Shown piece after piece: positions 8,307 to 15,759 of a DNA stretch of 34,547 nucleotides. Position 1 is the first letter of the stretch; each line of letters opens with the position of its first letter. The DNA comes from Actinomycetota bacterium (GTDB lineage Bacteria; Actinomycetota; Actinomycetes; Nanopelagicales; Nanopelagicaceae): positions 1 through 34,547 of the forward strand of contig CANLHI010000010.1 of the NCBI GenBank assembly GCA_947490845.1, written 5' to 3'. The notes under the pieces were generated by a model that searched no databases, was not told the DNA's origin, and saw nothing but the letters and a program-made list of their open reading frames with translations. Both the position numbers and the translations under genes were made by a program.

Positions 8307-9083
8307 ATGAAGTACAAACGTTTAATCGTCTGTGGAGATTCATACTCTGAGGGCATGTCCGATGAGATCGTTAACGGGCAATATCGCGGATGGGCAGATC
8401 GCATCGCCGATGTAATGGCGCGCGCAGAGCCTGAATTCACTTATGTAAATTTGGCGATACGTGGCAAATTGCTTAAGGAAGTTATCGATGACCAGTTGCC
8501 AGTTGCAATTGGTTATGTGACTGGTCCAGATACTTTGTTATCTTTTCACGCTGGTGCAAATGATGCGTTGCGTCCAAGTTACAAACCCGAGGTCGCGCAG
8601 GCACTTTATGCGCAAGGTGTGCGCCGTGCCGCTGCAACTGGTGCCACATTGATGTTATTTACTGTTTTAGAACGCACCGGAAACACAGGTCGTGGCTCAG
8701 ATGTTTGGGCAGCTCGCTTTGGTGAATTCAATAAAATTGTTCGTGAAGTTGGCGCTGAAGTTGGCGCAATAATTATCGATGCCAATAGCGAAACATTTTT
8801 TAACGATAATCGTTTTCTCGCCTTTGACCGCCTACATTTAAATGCCGAAGGACACAATCGCGTTGCCCAAGCGCTTCTAGAAAAATTGGGTTACCAATTC
8901 GATTCTGCTTGGCGCATTCCGCTTGCACCAGCGCCAGCATCGTCTTTGTTATCACGACGTATTTCATCTACAATTTGGTTCTTCACATTTGCACTGCCTT
9001 GGATTTGGCGCAGATTGCGCGGCAAATCTTCAGGAGATGGCAGAAGCGCTAAATATCCAACGCCTACGCGCTGGCCCGTTTAG
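8307..9083 (+). CDS. SGNH/GDSL-family hydrolase
   Basis: This 258-residue protein has all four SGNH blocks: G-D-S-Y-S-E-G with nucleophile Ser12, Gly53, G-A-N-D with Asn85, and D-R-L-H with Asp174 and His177. Such enzymes are esterases or lipases; the substrate cannot be read from the sequence. The hydrolase fold ends near residue 200. A C-terminal tail follows with a hydrophobic stretch (S-T-I-W-F-F-T-F-A-L-P-W-I-W) flanked by arginines, which could attach it to the membrane. There is no signal peptide. It begins 18 nt after rlmB and ends 55 nt before ppk, whose leader has its own strong Shine-Dalgarno. Confidence 0.85.
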   Translation: MKYKRLIVCGDSYSEGMSDEIVNGQYRGWADRIADVMARAEPEFTYVNLAIRGKLLKEVIDDQLPVAIGYVTGPDTLLSFHAGANDALRPSYKPEVAQALYAQGVRRAAATGATLMLFTVLERTGNTGRGSDVWAARFGEFNKIVREVGAEVGAIIIDANSETFFNDNRFLAFDRLHLNAEGHNRVAQALLEKLGYQFDSAWRIPLAPAPASSLLSRRISSTIWFFTFALPWIWRRLRGKSSGDGRSAKYPTPTRWPV

Positions 9084-9138
9084 CCGCTGTCCATAGCCTG
9101 ATCACTACACGTTCATCTAGAAAGGGGAGTATTACAAC

Positions 9139-11202
9139 ATGCCTGAAGCGCATCATCTGATCGATCGCGAGTTAAGTTGGCTCTCCTTTAACGAGCGCGT
9201 TCTAGAAATGGCTGAAGATAAATCTGTGCCGCTTTTTGAACGTATTCGTTTCTTAACTATTTTTGCATCGAACCTTGATGAATTTTATATGGTGCGCGTT
9301 GCCTCGCTATTGAGCAAGTTAGAAAGTAATCCAAATGCAGTAAATTCTGCTGGGTTTACCCCAGGTGAATTACTTGAAGCGATTTCAGTTCGGGCGCGCG
9401 AGCTAACTCTTCGCCATGCCAAGCTATTTGAGGACCAGATTGTCGACGAACTTGTAAATGAAAAGATCGAAATCATTCGCTGGGATGGGTTAAGTGATGA
9501 AGAACGCAGCTACGTCTCGCGCATCTTTAGTGATCGCATCTTTCCGGTACTAACTCCGCTGGCTGTTGATCCTTCCCACCCATTCCCATATATCTCAGGG
9601 CTCTCATTAAATTTAGGTGTAATGGTTAGGAATCCAAAGACTTCTGAGGAATATTTTGCAAGAGTTAAAGTGCCACCAATTCTTTCTCGCTTTATCTCAG
9701 TTAGCCCCGCTCCACACAGCACTCGCTTCCTGCCACTTGAAGAATTAATTGCGATCCATCTGCAAGAACTCTTTCCAGGAATGTTAATTGAAGACCATTA
9801 CACATTCCGCATCACCCGTAATCAAGATATTGAACTTGAAGATGAAGATACTGAAAATTTGCTTACCTCAATTGAACAAGAGCTTGCCCGTCGTCGTTTC
9901 GGGCCACCAGTTCGTTTGGAAATTGAATCTGGCGTTGGTGAGAAGCTGCGCAATAAATTATGTGAGCAATTAAATATAAATCCAGCAAATGTGATCTCAC
10001 TACCCGCACCACTTAACCTGCGTGATCTGATGAAGATTGCAGATTTAGATCTACCAAAACTTAATTTTCCTGCCTTTAGCTCTCGCACGGTGGCTTCACT
10101 TCGTGAGGTTGATGCCGAGGAACCGGAGCTATTCTTCGCGGCGATTCGCCAAGGCGAAATCCTGTTGCACCACCCTTATGAGTCATTTACCTCATCCGTT
10201 GTGCAGTTCTTGCAGCATGCAGCACAAGATCCAGCTGTATTGGCGATCAAACAGACTTTGTATCGCACATCGGGTGACTCACCAATTATTGAAGCGCTAA
10301 TTGAAGCTGCAGAGGCGGGTAAGCAAGTTTTGGCAGTGATCGAACTTCGCGCGCGTTTTGATGAGCAAGCAAATGTGCGCTGGGCTCGCAAACTAGAAGC
10401 CGCTGGCGTTCACGTTGTTTATGGCCTTATGGGGCTAAAGACCCACGCCAAGTTATCTCTTGTAGTGCGCGATGAAGCACAAGGGCTGCGCCTTTACTGT
10501 CATATGGGAACCGGAAATTACAATCCAAAGACTGCGCGTTTCTATGAAGATTTAGGAATACTTAGCGCTGACCCTGTGTTGACCGAAGATTTAACTAAGT
10601 TATTTAATCAATTATCAGGTTTTGCTCCACATTCAACTTATTCACGCTTGCTTGTGGCACCACGCACTTTGCGCAGTGGATTGTTAGAAAAGATTGCCAA
10701 TGAAACGGCGATGGCTAAGGCTGGCCTACCTTCAGGTATTCAAATAAAACTTAACTCTTTGCTGGATGAAGAATTCGTTGAAGCACTTTATGAAGCATCA
10801 CAAGCTGGCGTTAAGGTCGATATTGTGGTTCGCGGAATCTGTTCATTGCGTCCAGGAATTGCTGGGCTATCTGAAAACATCACCGTGCGCTCGATCTTGG
10901 GCCGTTTCCTTGAGCACTCTCGTATTTATCACTTTGTCAGCGGCGGAGATGATGAATTCTGGATCGGTAGCGCTGATCTAATGCATCGCAATCTTGATCG
11001 TAGAGTTGAAAGTTTGGTTCGTATTGAGCGCCCCACACATAAAGCATCATTGCAAGAGGTATTTGATTTATCGCTAAGCGAAGAGACGGCAAGTTGGCAC
11101 CAGCATCAAGATTCCTGGAAACATGTCGGCAAAAATACAAAAGGTGAACCTTTGCAAGATCTGCAGAGCCTTTATATCAAGCGCTATAAGAAAGCCCACT
11201 AA
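9139..11202 (+). CDS. ppk: Polyphosphate kinase 1
   Basis: This 687-residue enzyme reversibly makes inorganic polyphosphate from ATP. The N-terminal domain starts R-E-L-S-W-L-S-F-N-E-R-V-L. The phosphorylated histidine is His436 in L-K-T-H-A-K, and a second conserved histidine is His593 in L-E-H-S-R-I-Y-H, matching His435 and His592 of the E. coli enzyme. H-M-G-T-G-N-Y-N is also present, so it appears complete and active. AAGGGGAG precedes the ATG. Its TAA overlaps the ATG of the Nudix gene (TAATG). A ppx homologue lies convergently just beyond, so opposing polyphosphate activities are adjacent. Confidence 0.96.
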   Translation: MPEAHHLIDRELSWLSFNERVLEMAEDKSVPLFERIRFLTIFASNLDEFYMVRVASLLSKLESNPNAVNSAGFTPGELLEAISVRARELTLRHAKLFEDQIVDELVNEKIEIIRWDGLSDEERSYVSRIFSDRIFPVLTPLAVDPSHPFPYISGLSLNLGVMVRNPKTSEEYFARVKVPPILSRFISVSPAPHSTRFLPLEELIAIHLQELFPGMLIEDHYTFRITRNQDIELEDEDTENLLTSIEQELARRRFGPPVRLEIESGVGEKLRNKLCEQLNINPANVISLPAPLNLRDLMKIADLDLPKLNFPAFSSRTVASLREVDAEEPELFFAAIRQGEILLHHPYESFTSSVVQFLQHAAQDPAVLAIKQTLYRTSGDSPIIEALIEAAEAGKQVLAVIELRARFDEQANVRWARKLEAAGVHVVYGLMGLKTHAKLSLVVRDEAQGLRLYCHMGTGNYNPKTARFYEDLGILSADPVLTEDLTKLFNQLSGFAPHSTYSRLLVAPRTLRSGLLEKIANETAMAKAGLPSGIQIKLNSLLDEEFVEALYEASQAGVKVDIVVRGICSLRPGIAGLSENITVRSILGRFLEHSRIYHFVSGGDDEFWIGSADLMHRNLDRRVESLVRIERPTHKASLQEVFDLSLSEETASWHQHQDSWKHVGKNTKGEPLQDLQSLYIKRYKKAH

Positions 11203-12104
11203 TGCCCAAACAATCTGATGCGCTACTAATTCAGGCTGCCGGCGCAGTTTTATGGCGCAAGTCTGATGTTTCGCAATTAGAAATTGCTGTCATACATCGC
11301 CCGAGATATGACGATTGGTCATTGCCTAAAGGCAAAGTTGAATCTGGTGAATCACATATTTCTGCCGGCTACCGCGAAATTCAAGAAGAGACAGGGTATG
11401 AATCAACATTCGGTCCCGAAATCGGAACTGTTGTATACAAACTTGAAGGCGCCCCCAAAGAAGTTAGATATTGGGCTGCAGCCGCAACGATAAAGACTGG
11501 AACTCCAAATCCAAAAGAAGTAGATGAAGTTCTCTGGTTGACACCTGATAAAGCAAAAGAGAAGTTATCTAATAAAGATGATCGCGCAATAGTTGATTTC
11601 TTTCTGGAATTTGGAGTAGATACTTTTCCAATTATTTTGCTACGTCATGCCAAAGCGTTAAAGCACACCGAATGGGATGGCGATGATGGTGATCGTCCCC
11701 TGGAACATCGTGGCCAGTTACAAGCCAAGCGATTGCTTCCAATTTATCTTCCATATGGAATATCCGAAGTACACACATCAGATGCCTTGCGTTGCATTGA
11801 GACAATCGATCTAATGGCACGTTTGATAGAAAAGACAGCAATATTTTCAGCAGATCTATCTGAATATGGCTATGCCAAAGATAAAGAAGCTCCACTTGAT
11901 TACGTTCAAGATTTGATGGATCGTGGCGTTTCAGCGATTGTCTGTAGCCATAATCCAATTATTCCAAAGTTGGTTAAGAAGTTGGTTGGCAAAAAATACT
12001 TTAAATCAATGGATCGGGAGTTAGAACCAGCTCAAGCCATTGTTCTGCACTGTCGCGCAGGTGAAGTAATAGCCTGCGATTGGATCGACGAACCAATTCT
12101 TTAG
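11202..12104 (+). CDS. MutT1-like Nudix hydrolase fused to a histidine phosphatase domain
   Basis: This 300-residue protein has two domains. An N-terminal Nudix domain (about 7-135) carries a complete box, G-x5-E-x7-R-E-I-Q-E-E-T-G-Y, at 44-66. A C-terminal histidine-phosphatase domain (about 142-300) starts I-L-L-R-H-A-K with Arg147 and His148. The architecture matches mycobacterial MutT1, reported to act on 8-oxo-GTP/dGTP and diadenosine polyphosphates. It overlaps ppk by one base (TAATG), so translation is probably coupled, and the ppk-mutT1 order is the one I recall from M. tuberculosis. Substrate specificity is inferred. Its stop lies one base from the end of the convergent ppx. Confidence 0.9.
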   Translation: MPKQSDALLIQAAGAVLWRKSDVSQLEIAVIHRPRYDDWSLPKGKVESGESHISAGYREIQEETGYESTFGPEIGTVVYKLEGAPKEVRYWAAAATIKTGTPNPKEVDEVLWLTPDKAKEKLSNKDDRAIVDFFLEFGVDTFPIILLRHAKALKHTEWDGDDGDRPLEHRGQLQAKRLLPIYLPYGISEVHTSDALRCIETIDLMARLIEKTAIFSADLSEYGYAKDKEAPLDYVQDLMDRGVSAIVCSHNPIIPKLVKKLVGKKYFKSMDRELEPAQAIVLHCRAGEVIACDWIDEPIL

Positions 12105-12105
12105 T

Positions 12106-13023
12106 TTAACGTTCCATCCAGTCTAGCCAGCGTAAAACAATGCCTTCACGTAGCGCCCAAGGGCAGATCTCTAATTCATTTATCTGCAATTTTTCCATTG
12201 CAGTATGAGCAACAATGGCTCCGGCAACAATTTGACGAGCTCGGCTCTGTGAAACTCCAGGCAGCTCTGCGCGCTCTTTATTAGACATTGCCTGCAACTT
12301 TGGGATCATCTTGTTTAGTGAATTAATTTTTAGGTATTTTGCGTTGTCATCAAACCAATGTTCACCAAGTCGAGCTAAAGTTCTAAAAGTTTTACTAGTT
12401 GCAACAAAGTGATCTGCAACGTGATCCATGATGTCGCGAGGAACTGATTCCTTAACTTGTTCAGCAACGTAGTTTTCTAGCGCCTTAATTTCTTTTGAGG
12501 TATGCGGATCAGAGTCCAAATATTCGCGAGTTAAGCGCGATGCTCCCAGCGGTAGTGAAATTGTGGCTTCAGCGCTTTCATCATCGCCGACAGCAATTTC
12601 AAGTGAACCTCCGCCAATATCTAAAACTAGTAAACGACCACTTGACCAGCCCAGCCAACGGCGAACCGCCAGAAAAGTCATACGTGCTTCTTCATCTCCT
12701 GTGAGAACTTGCAGATCAATTTCAAATTTCTGGTTTATCTGATCAAGGATCTCTTTTCCATTCCTAGCATCGCGAATTGCGGAAGTGGCAAAGGCTAAAA
12801 TTTCCTCCGTTTGGAATTCGTGTGCATGTGAGATCGCATCTGCGATAGCAGTCTCTAGAAGTTCTACACCTTCAGAAGTTATATCGCCCTCTTTATTTAA
12901 ATATTCATGAAGGCGAAGTTCAACTTTTTGACTGGTTGCTGGGCTTGGACGCGCACCGGGGTGGGCATCAACTACTTGGAGGTGGACAGTGTTTGATCCC
13001 ACATCTAAAACGCCCAATCGCAT
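12106..13023 (-). CDS. ppx: Exopolyphosphatase (Ppx/GppA family)
   Basis: This 305-residue protein has the actin-like ATPase fold of Ppx/GppA enzymes. It begins R-L-G-V-L-D-V-G-S-N-T-V-H-L, the phosphate 1 motif, and has L-D-I-G-G-G-S-L-E-I, the phosphate 2 motif, near the middle. It is the short actinobacterial type, without the C-terminal HD-like domain of E. coli Ppx. Members hydrolyse terminal phosphates of polyphosphate, and some act on pppGpp; which applies here is not decidable. It converges on the ppk-mutT1 pair with a one-base gap. TAGGTT sits 7 nt before the ATG and there is no good Shine-Dalgarno, so the mRNA may be leaderless. Confidence 0.9.
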   Translation of the reverse strand: MRLGVLDVGSNTVHLQVVDAHPGARPSPATSQKVELRLHEYLNKEGDITSEGVELLETAIADAISHAHEFQTEEILAFATSAIRDARNGKEILDQINQKFEIDLQVLTGDEEARMTFLAVRRWLGWSSGRLLVLDIGGGSLEIAVGDDESAEATISLPLGASRLTREYLDSDPHTSKEIKALENYVAEQVKESVPRDIMDHVADHFVATSKTFRTLARLGEHWFDDNAKYLKINSLNKMIPKLQAMSNKERAELPGVSQSRARQIVAGAIVAHTAMEKLQINELEICPWALREGIVLRWLDWMER

Positions 13024-13030
13024 GCGCCTA

Positions 13031-13036
13031 AACCTA
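13031..13036 (-). promoter_or_regulatory. Putative -10 element of ppx (leaderless)
   Basis: Read on the minus strand this is TAGGTT, followed by 7 nt and the ppx ATG. It fits TANNNT with transcription starting at or one base before the ATG. No -35 was identified. Confidence 0.42.
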
Positions 13037-13064
13037 CCTGCTTGCGGCGATTGCGCCGTTGATT

Positions 13065-13092
13065 TTTACATTACGCCGTTAACTGCCATAAT
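13065..13092 (+). promoter_or_regulatory. Strong sigma-A-type promoter of tRNA-Thr
   Basis: TTTACA at 13065-13070 and CATAAT at 13087-13092 are separated by 16 bp; each matches its consensus (TTGACA, TATAAT) at 5 of 6 positions. The start site would fall near 13099, about 20 nt before the tRNA. This is one of the best -35/-10 pairs I found in the window, as expected for a stable RNA gene. Confidence 0.65.
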
Positions 13093-13119
13093 TGCGAACT
13101 GTTGCTCACAAGGCAATTG

Positions 13120-13194
13120 GCCTCTCTAGCTCAGTGGTAGAGCAGCGCACTTGTAATGCGCAGGTCGTCAGTTCAATCCTGACGGGGGGCTCCA
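13120..13194 (+). tRNA. tRNA-Thr (anticodon TGT)
   Basis: The cloverleaf closes fully. Acceptor arm GCCTCTC pairs with GGGGGGC, with G-T wobbles at pairs 4 and 6. The D stem is GCTC/GAGC. Anticodon stem GCGCA/TGCGC holds loop CTTGTAA, giving anticodon TGT. T stem GTCAG/CTGAC holds loop TTCAATC. The discriminator base is T, and CCA is encoded. It reads ACA codons. It lies 29 nt before the carbonic anhydrase ATG, in the same direction. Confidence 0.96.
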
Positions 13195-13223
13195 GTATTA
13201 ACCCGATAACGAAGGGGGTAACA

Positions 13224-13742
13224 ATGAAAGATTATTCATTTCCCCATGAGCAATTCGATGAATTACTTGGCGCAAATGCCGAATATGTAAAGTCATTTAA
13301 GTATTCCGAGTTATCAGGTAGCGCTGCCAAAGGTTTGGCGATTGTGACCTGCATGGATTCACGCATCAACCCACTTTCAGTTGTCGGAATGCGATCTGGG
13401 GATGCCAAGATTTTACGTAACGCTGGTGCGCGCGTAACTGAGGACGTCATTCGCACCCTGGTCCTAGCAACATACTTGTTAAACGTGGATCGCATCCTGG
13501 TTATGCCACATACCGATTGCGCTATGGCGCGCGGTGATGAAGCAGATATCCATGCCTTAATTGATGACAAATTTGGCGTTGATACTCGCTCACTTGAATT
13601 TCGCACAACCCGCGATCAAAAAGCAGCGCTGGCCGTTGACGTTAATCGCATTCGGGCATACCCGCTATTGCGTGAAGGTGTGACTGTGGCTGGTGCTATT
13701 TATGATGTTAAGACCGGATCTATTCAGCCGGTTGATTGCTAA
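13224..13742 (+). CDS. Beta-class carbonic anhydrase
   Basis: This 172-residue protein interconverts CO2 and bicarbonate. Zinc ligands are visible: Cys43 in V-T-C-M-D-S-R, and His96 and Cys99 in H-T-D-C. Asp45 and Arg47 form the usual Asp-Arg dyad, and the R-N-A-G-A core follows. It resembles the small mycobacterial Rv1284 type. The ATG at 13224 is preceded by GAAGGGGG. The frame stays open through the upstream tRNA, but that part is the tRNA itself and is not coding. It may be co-transcribed with tRNA-Thr. The last 23 bases overlap the convergent hydrolase gene. Confidence 0.92.
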   Translation: MKDYSFPHEQFDELLGANAEYVKSFKYSELSGSAAKGLAIVTCMDSRINPLSVVGMRSGDAKILRNAGARVTEDVIRTLVLATYLLNVDRILVMPHTDCAMARGDEADIHALIDDKFGVDTRSLEFRTTRDQKAALAVDVNRIRAYPLLREGVTVAGAIYDVKTGSIQPVDC

Positions 13743-14499
13743 CTCGCCGAATCGGCATCTTTGTAACTGGATAATTTAAATCCGTTAAGAATTGATGAAC
13801 TAGAGCGCTAAATAAAGCTGGTTTTTCCTTCGGTGCGCCGTGCGAAGTGCCAGGCATAATCGCTAACTGGCTCAACTCAATTGCCCGATACATCGAAAGT
13901 GTGTGCTCGTGTGAAATCACATCGTCATCGCCGGCAATAACCAATGTGGGGCATTGAATCTTTGCTAATTCGCTCAATGAAATATCTGGCTCACTTTCCC
14001 AGATGTCTAACATCTTCTTTATCTTTTCAACAAGTGTGTGTGGGGCATCTGGTGACGTGATGGCATATTCAGCCTTATCTTCCTCACTTGGCTCGGCAAA
14101 AGGCATTTCAATCACGGTTGCAGAATGGTGATAGTTGGCTCCAATTAAAACTAGTGATTTAACTAATTCGGGGCGAGTGATCGCAATGGACATCGCGATT
14201 ATGCCGCCATCTGACCAGCCAATTAAATGTGCTGGCTCCTTAACAACATCTTCTAAGTAGGCAATCGCCTCACGAATTTGATATTTAAAGTGAAAAGATT
14301 CGGCTTGATCGGCAGTAAATCCGTGGCCACTGCGATCGTAGGCAAATAAATGAAAATCAGGTTCAAGATCTGGCGTTAAAACATAATCCCAGTGCGATGT
14401 TTGGCTTAAGCCGCCATGCAAAAGCACAACGGCTTCGCCATTGTTTTCCCATTCGTAGGAATAGACCTGATGCCCGCGCAGATCAATGTGATCAGGCAT
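13720..14499 (-). CDS. Alpha/beta-fold hydrolase
   Basis: This 259-residue hydrolase has the oxyanion-hole motif V-L-L-H-G-G near residue 28, the nucleophile elbow G-W-S-D-G-G with Ser96, an acid in I-A-G-D-D-D, and the catalytic His in G-T-S-H-G-A-P. It has no signal peptide and is probably cytoplasmic. The substrate is unknown; the family includes esterases, C-C hydrolases and haloperoxidase-like proteins. It starts 4 nt after the ndh stop codon, so it is the second gene of an ndh operon and probably translated by coupling. Its C-terminal end overlaps the carbonic anhydrase gene. Confidence 0.85.
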   Translation of the reverse strand: MPDHIDLRGHQVYSYEWENNGEAVVLLHGGLSQTSHWDYVLTPDLEPDFHLFAYDRSGHGFTADQAESFHFKYQIREAIAYLEDVVKEPAHLIGWSDGGIIAMSIAITRPELVKSLVLIGANYHHSATVIEMPFAEPSEEDKAEYAITSPDAPHTLVEKIKKMLDIWESEPDISLSELAKIQCPTLVIAGDDDVISHEHTLSMYRAIELSQLAIMPGTSHGAPKEKPALFSALVHQFLTDLNYPVTKMPIRRVSNQPAE

Positions 14500-14503
14500 T
14501 TAC

Positions 14504-15736
14504 TTACTGGCTATCCATAATGTGGCGATTGCCGCGGTCGAAGGTTAAATAGTTCCAGGTCCAATCGGCGATCGTGCCGATCTTGTTGCGGCCACCGAGT
14601 AAGTAGAACAAATGCAGCCAAAGCCAGGCATACCAAGCGGGGATTCCAGTTATTTGGATTCCCTTAAATTGCACAACGGCCTTGTGGCGGCCGATAGTTG
14701 CCATAGAACCTTTATCTAGATATTTAAAATCTTGTAATACCTGGCCGCGATTGGCACGCAAAATTTGTTTTGCAACCCAGCGCGCTTGTTGCATTGCAAC
14801 CGGTGCAACCATCGGCAAGAAACGCCCCGCTTTATCTTTAGCACCTGAAATATCACCGATCGCCCAGATGTGTGGGTAATTATTCACTCGCAAGTTTTGT
14901 TCAACGCTTATGCGAGTTCCTTCAAGTGGCAAGTTAAGCAGCGCACCCGTTGGCTCACCCTTAACGCCAGCTGCCCAGATTGTTACTTCTGAAGGTATGG
15001 CCGCTTGATCCTTAACTAATATTTGACGCGGCTTAACTTCTTGCACTGCTGTGTTTAGTAAAACTTTTACACCCAACTTTTCTAAATCTTTCTTAGCGCG
15101 AGCTGAAAGTCTTTCACTGAACATAGGCAAGATCCGTGGCCCAGCTTCGAGCAGATAAATATCTATATGTTTAGCGGCGTTTGCTTCATCGTTCTTAAGC
15201 GGACCGCGCTTAAGTTCGGCCAGCGCACCAGCCATTTCTACGCCAGTTGGACCGCCACCGACAACTGTTAGAGATAAACGAGTCTGATCTTCAAAGCGGC
15301 ATAAGTCTTCAAATCGACGCATGACTTCGGCGCGAATACCGATCGCTTCATGCACGCTCTTCATGCCGAGTGCATGTTCTGTGACGCCTTTAACGCCAAA
15401 GTCTGCAGTTGAAGAACCGAGGGCCACAACTAGATGATCAAATTCAAGAGTTTCTGAAGAGTCCAGTTTTACAGATTTATTCTTGTGATCCACTGAAATC
15501 GGTGAGCCCATTCGAAACTTAACTCCACTTTTACGTAGCGCACCACGCACGGGGTGGGCAACGTGATCGGCTGCAAGTCCTGCCGTTGCCACCTGATATA
15601 AAAGCGGCAAGAAAGTTTGGAAATTGTGGCGATCAACGACTGTGACATCAGCATCCTTGGCCAGCGCTTTTGCCGCGGTTAGCCCGCCAAAGCCAGCGCC
15701 AAGTATTACGACGCGAGGTCGTGTGGAAGTTGCCAT
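14504..15736 (-). CDS. ndh: Type II NADH dehydrogenase (NDH-2)
   Basis: This 410-residue flavoprotein oxidises NADH and reduces quinone at the membrane face without pumping protons. The FAD dinucleotide fold is V-I-L-G-A-G-F-G-G (residues 10-18), followed by the NDH-2 signature F-L-P-L-L-Y-Q-V-A-T-A-G-L. The NADH-binding fold is V-V-G-G-G-P-T-G-V-E, the second FAD motif is I-W-A-I-G-D, and the membrane-associating C terminus has L-W-L-H-L-F-Y-L-L-G-G-R-N. The gene starts only 23 bp from the divergent SDR gene and appears leaderless: TAGACT, 6 nt, ATG. Confidence 0.94.
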   Translation of the reverse strand: MATSTRPRVVILGAGFGGLTAAKALAKDADVTVVDRHNFQTFLPLLYQVATAGLAADHVAHPVRGALRKSGVKFRMGSPISVDHKNKSVKLDSSETLEFDHLVVALGSSTADFGVKGVTEHALGMKSVHEAIGIRAEVMRRFEDLCRFEDQTRLSLTVVGGGPTGVEMAGALAELKRGPLKNDEANAAKHIDIYLLEAGPRILPMFSERLSARAKKDLEKLGVKVLLNTAVQEVKPRQILVKDQAAIPSEVTIWAAGVKGEPTGALLNLPLEGTRISVEQNLRVNNYPHIWAIGDISGAKDKAGRFLPMVAPVAMQQARWVAKQILRANRGQVLQDFKYLDKGSMATIGRHKAVVQFKGIQITGIPAWYAWLWLHLFYLLGGRNKIGTIADWTWNYLTFDRGNRHIMDSQ

Positions 15737-15759
15737 GTACGCAGTCTAGGCTCTGAACT
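15737..15759. promoter_or_regulatory. Overlapping divergent -10 elements for ndh and the DUF2867 SDR gene
   Basis: The whole gap between two divergent ATGs is 23 bp. On the minus strand TAGACT (15743-15748) is followed by 6 nt and the ndh ATG. On the plus strand TAGGCT (15747-15752) is followed by 7 nt and the SDR ATG. The two hexamers share the TA step inside a CTAG core. No Shine-Dalgarno fits on either side, and any upstream contacts must lie inside the opposite coding region. Confidence 0.55.

Noticed and set aside
13092-13223. N-terminal extension of the carbonic anhydrase frame upstream of ATG 13224
   Set aside because: It runs straight through tRNA-Thr; the strong Shine-Dalgarno and family length support ATG 13224.
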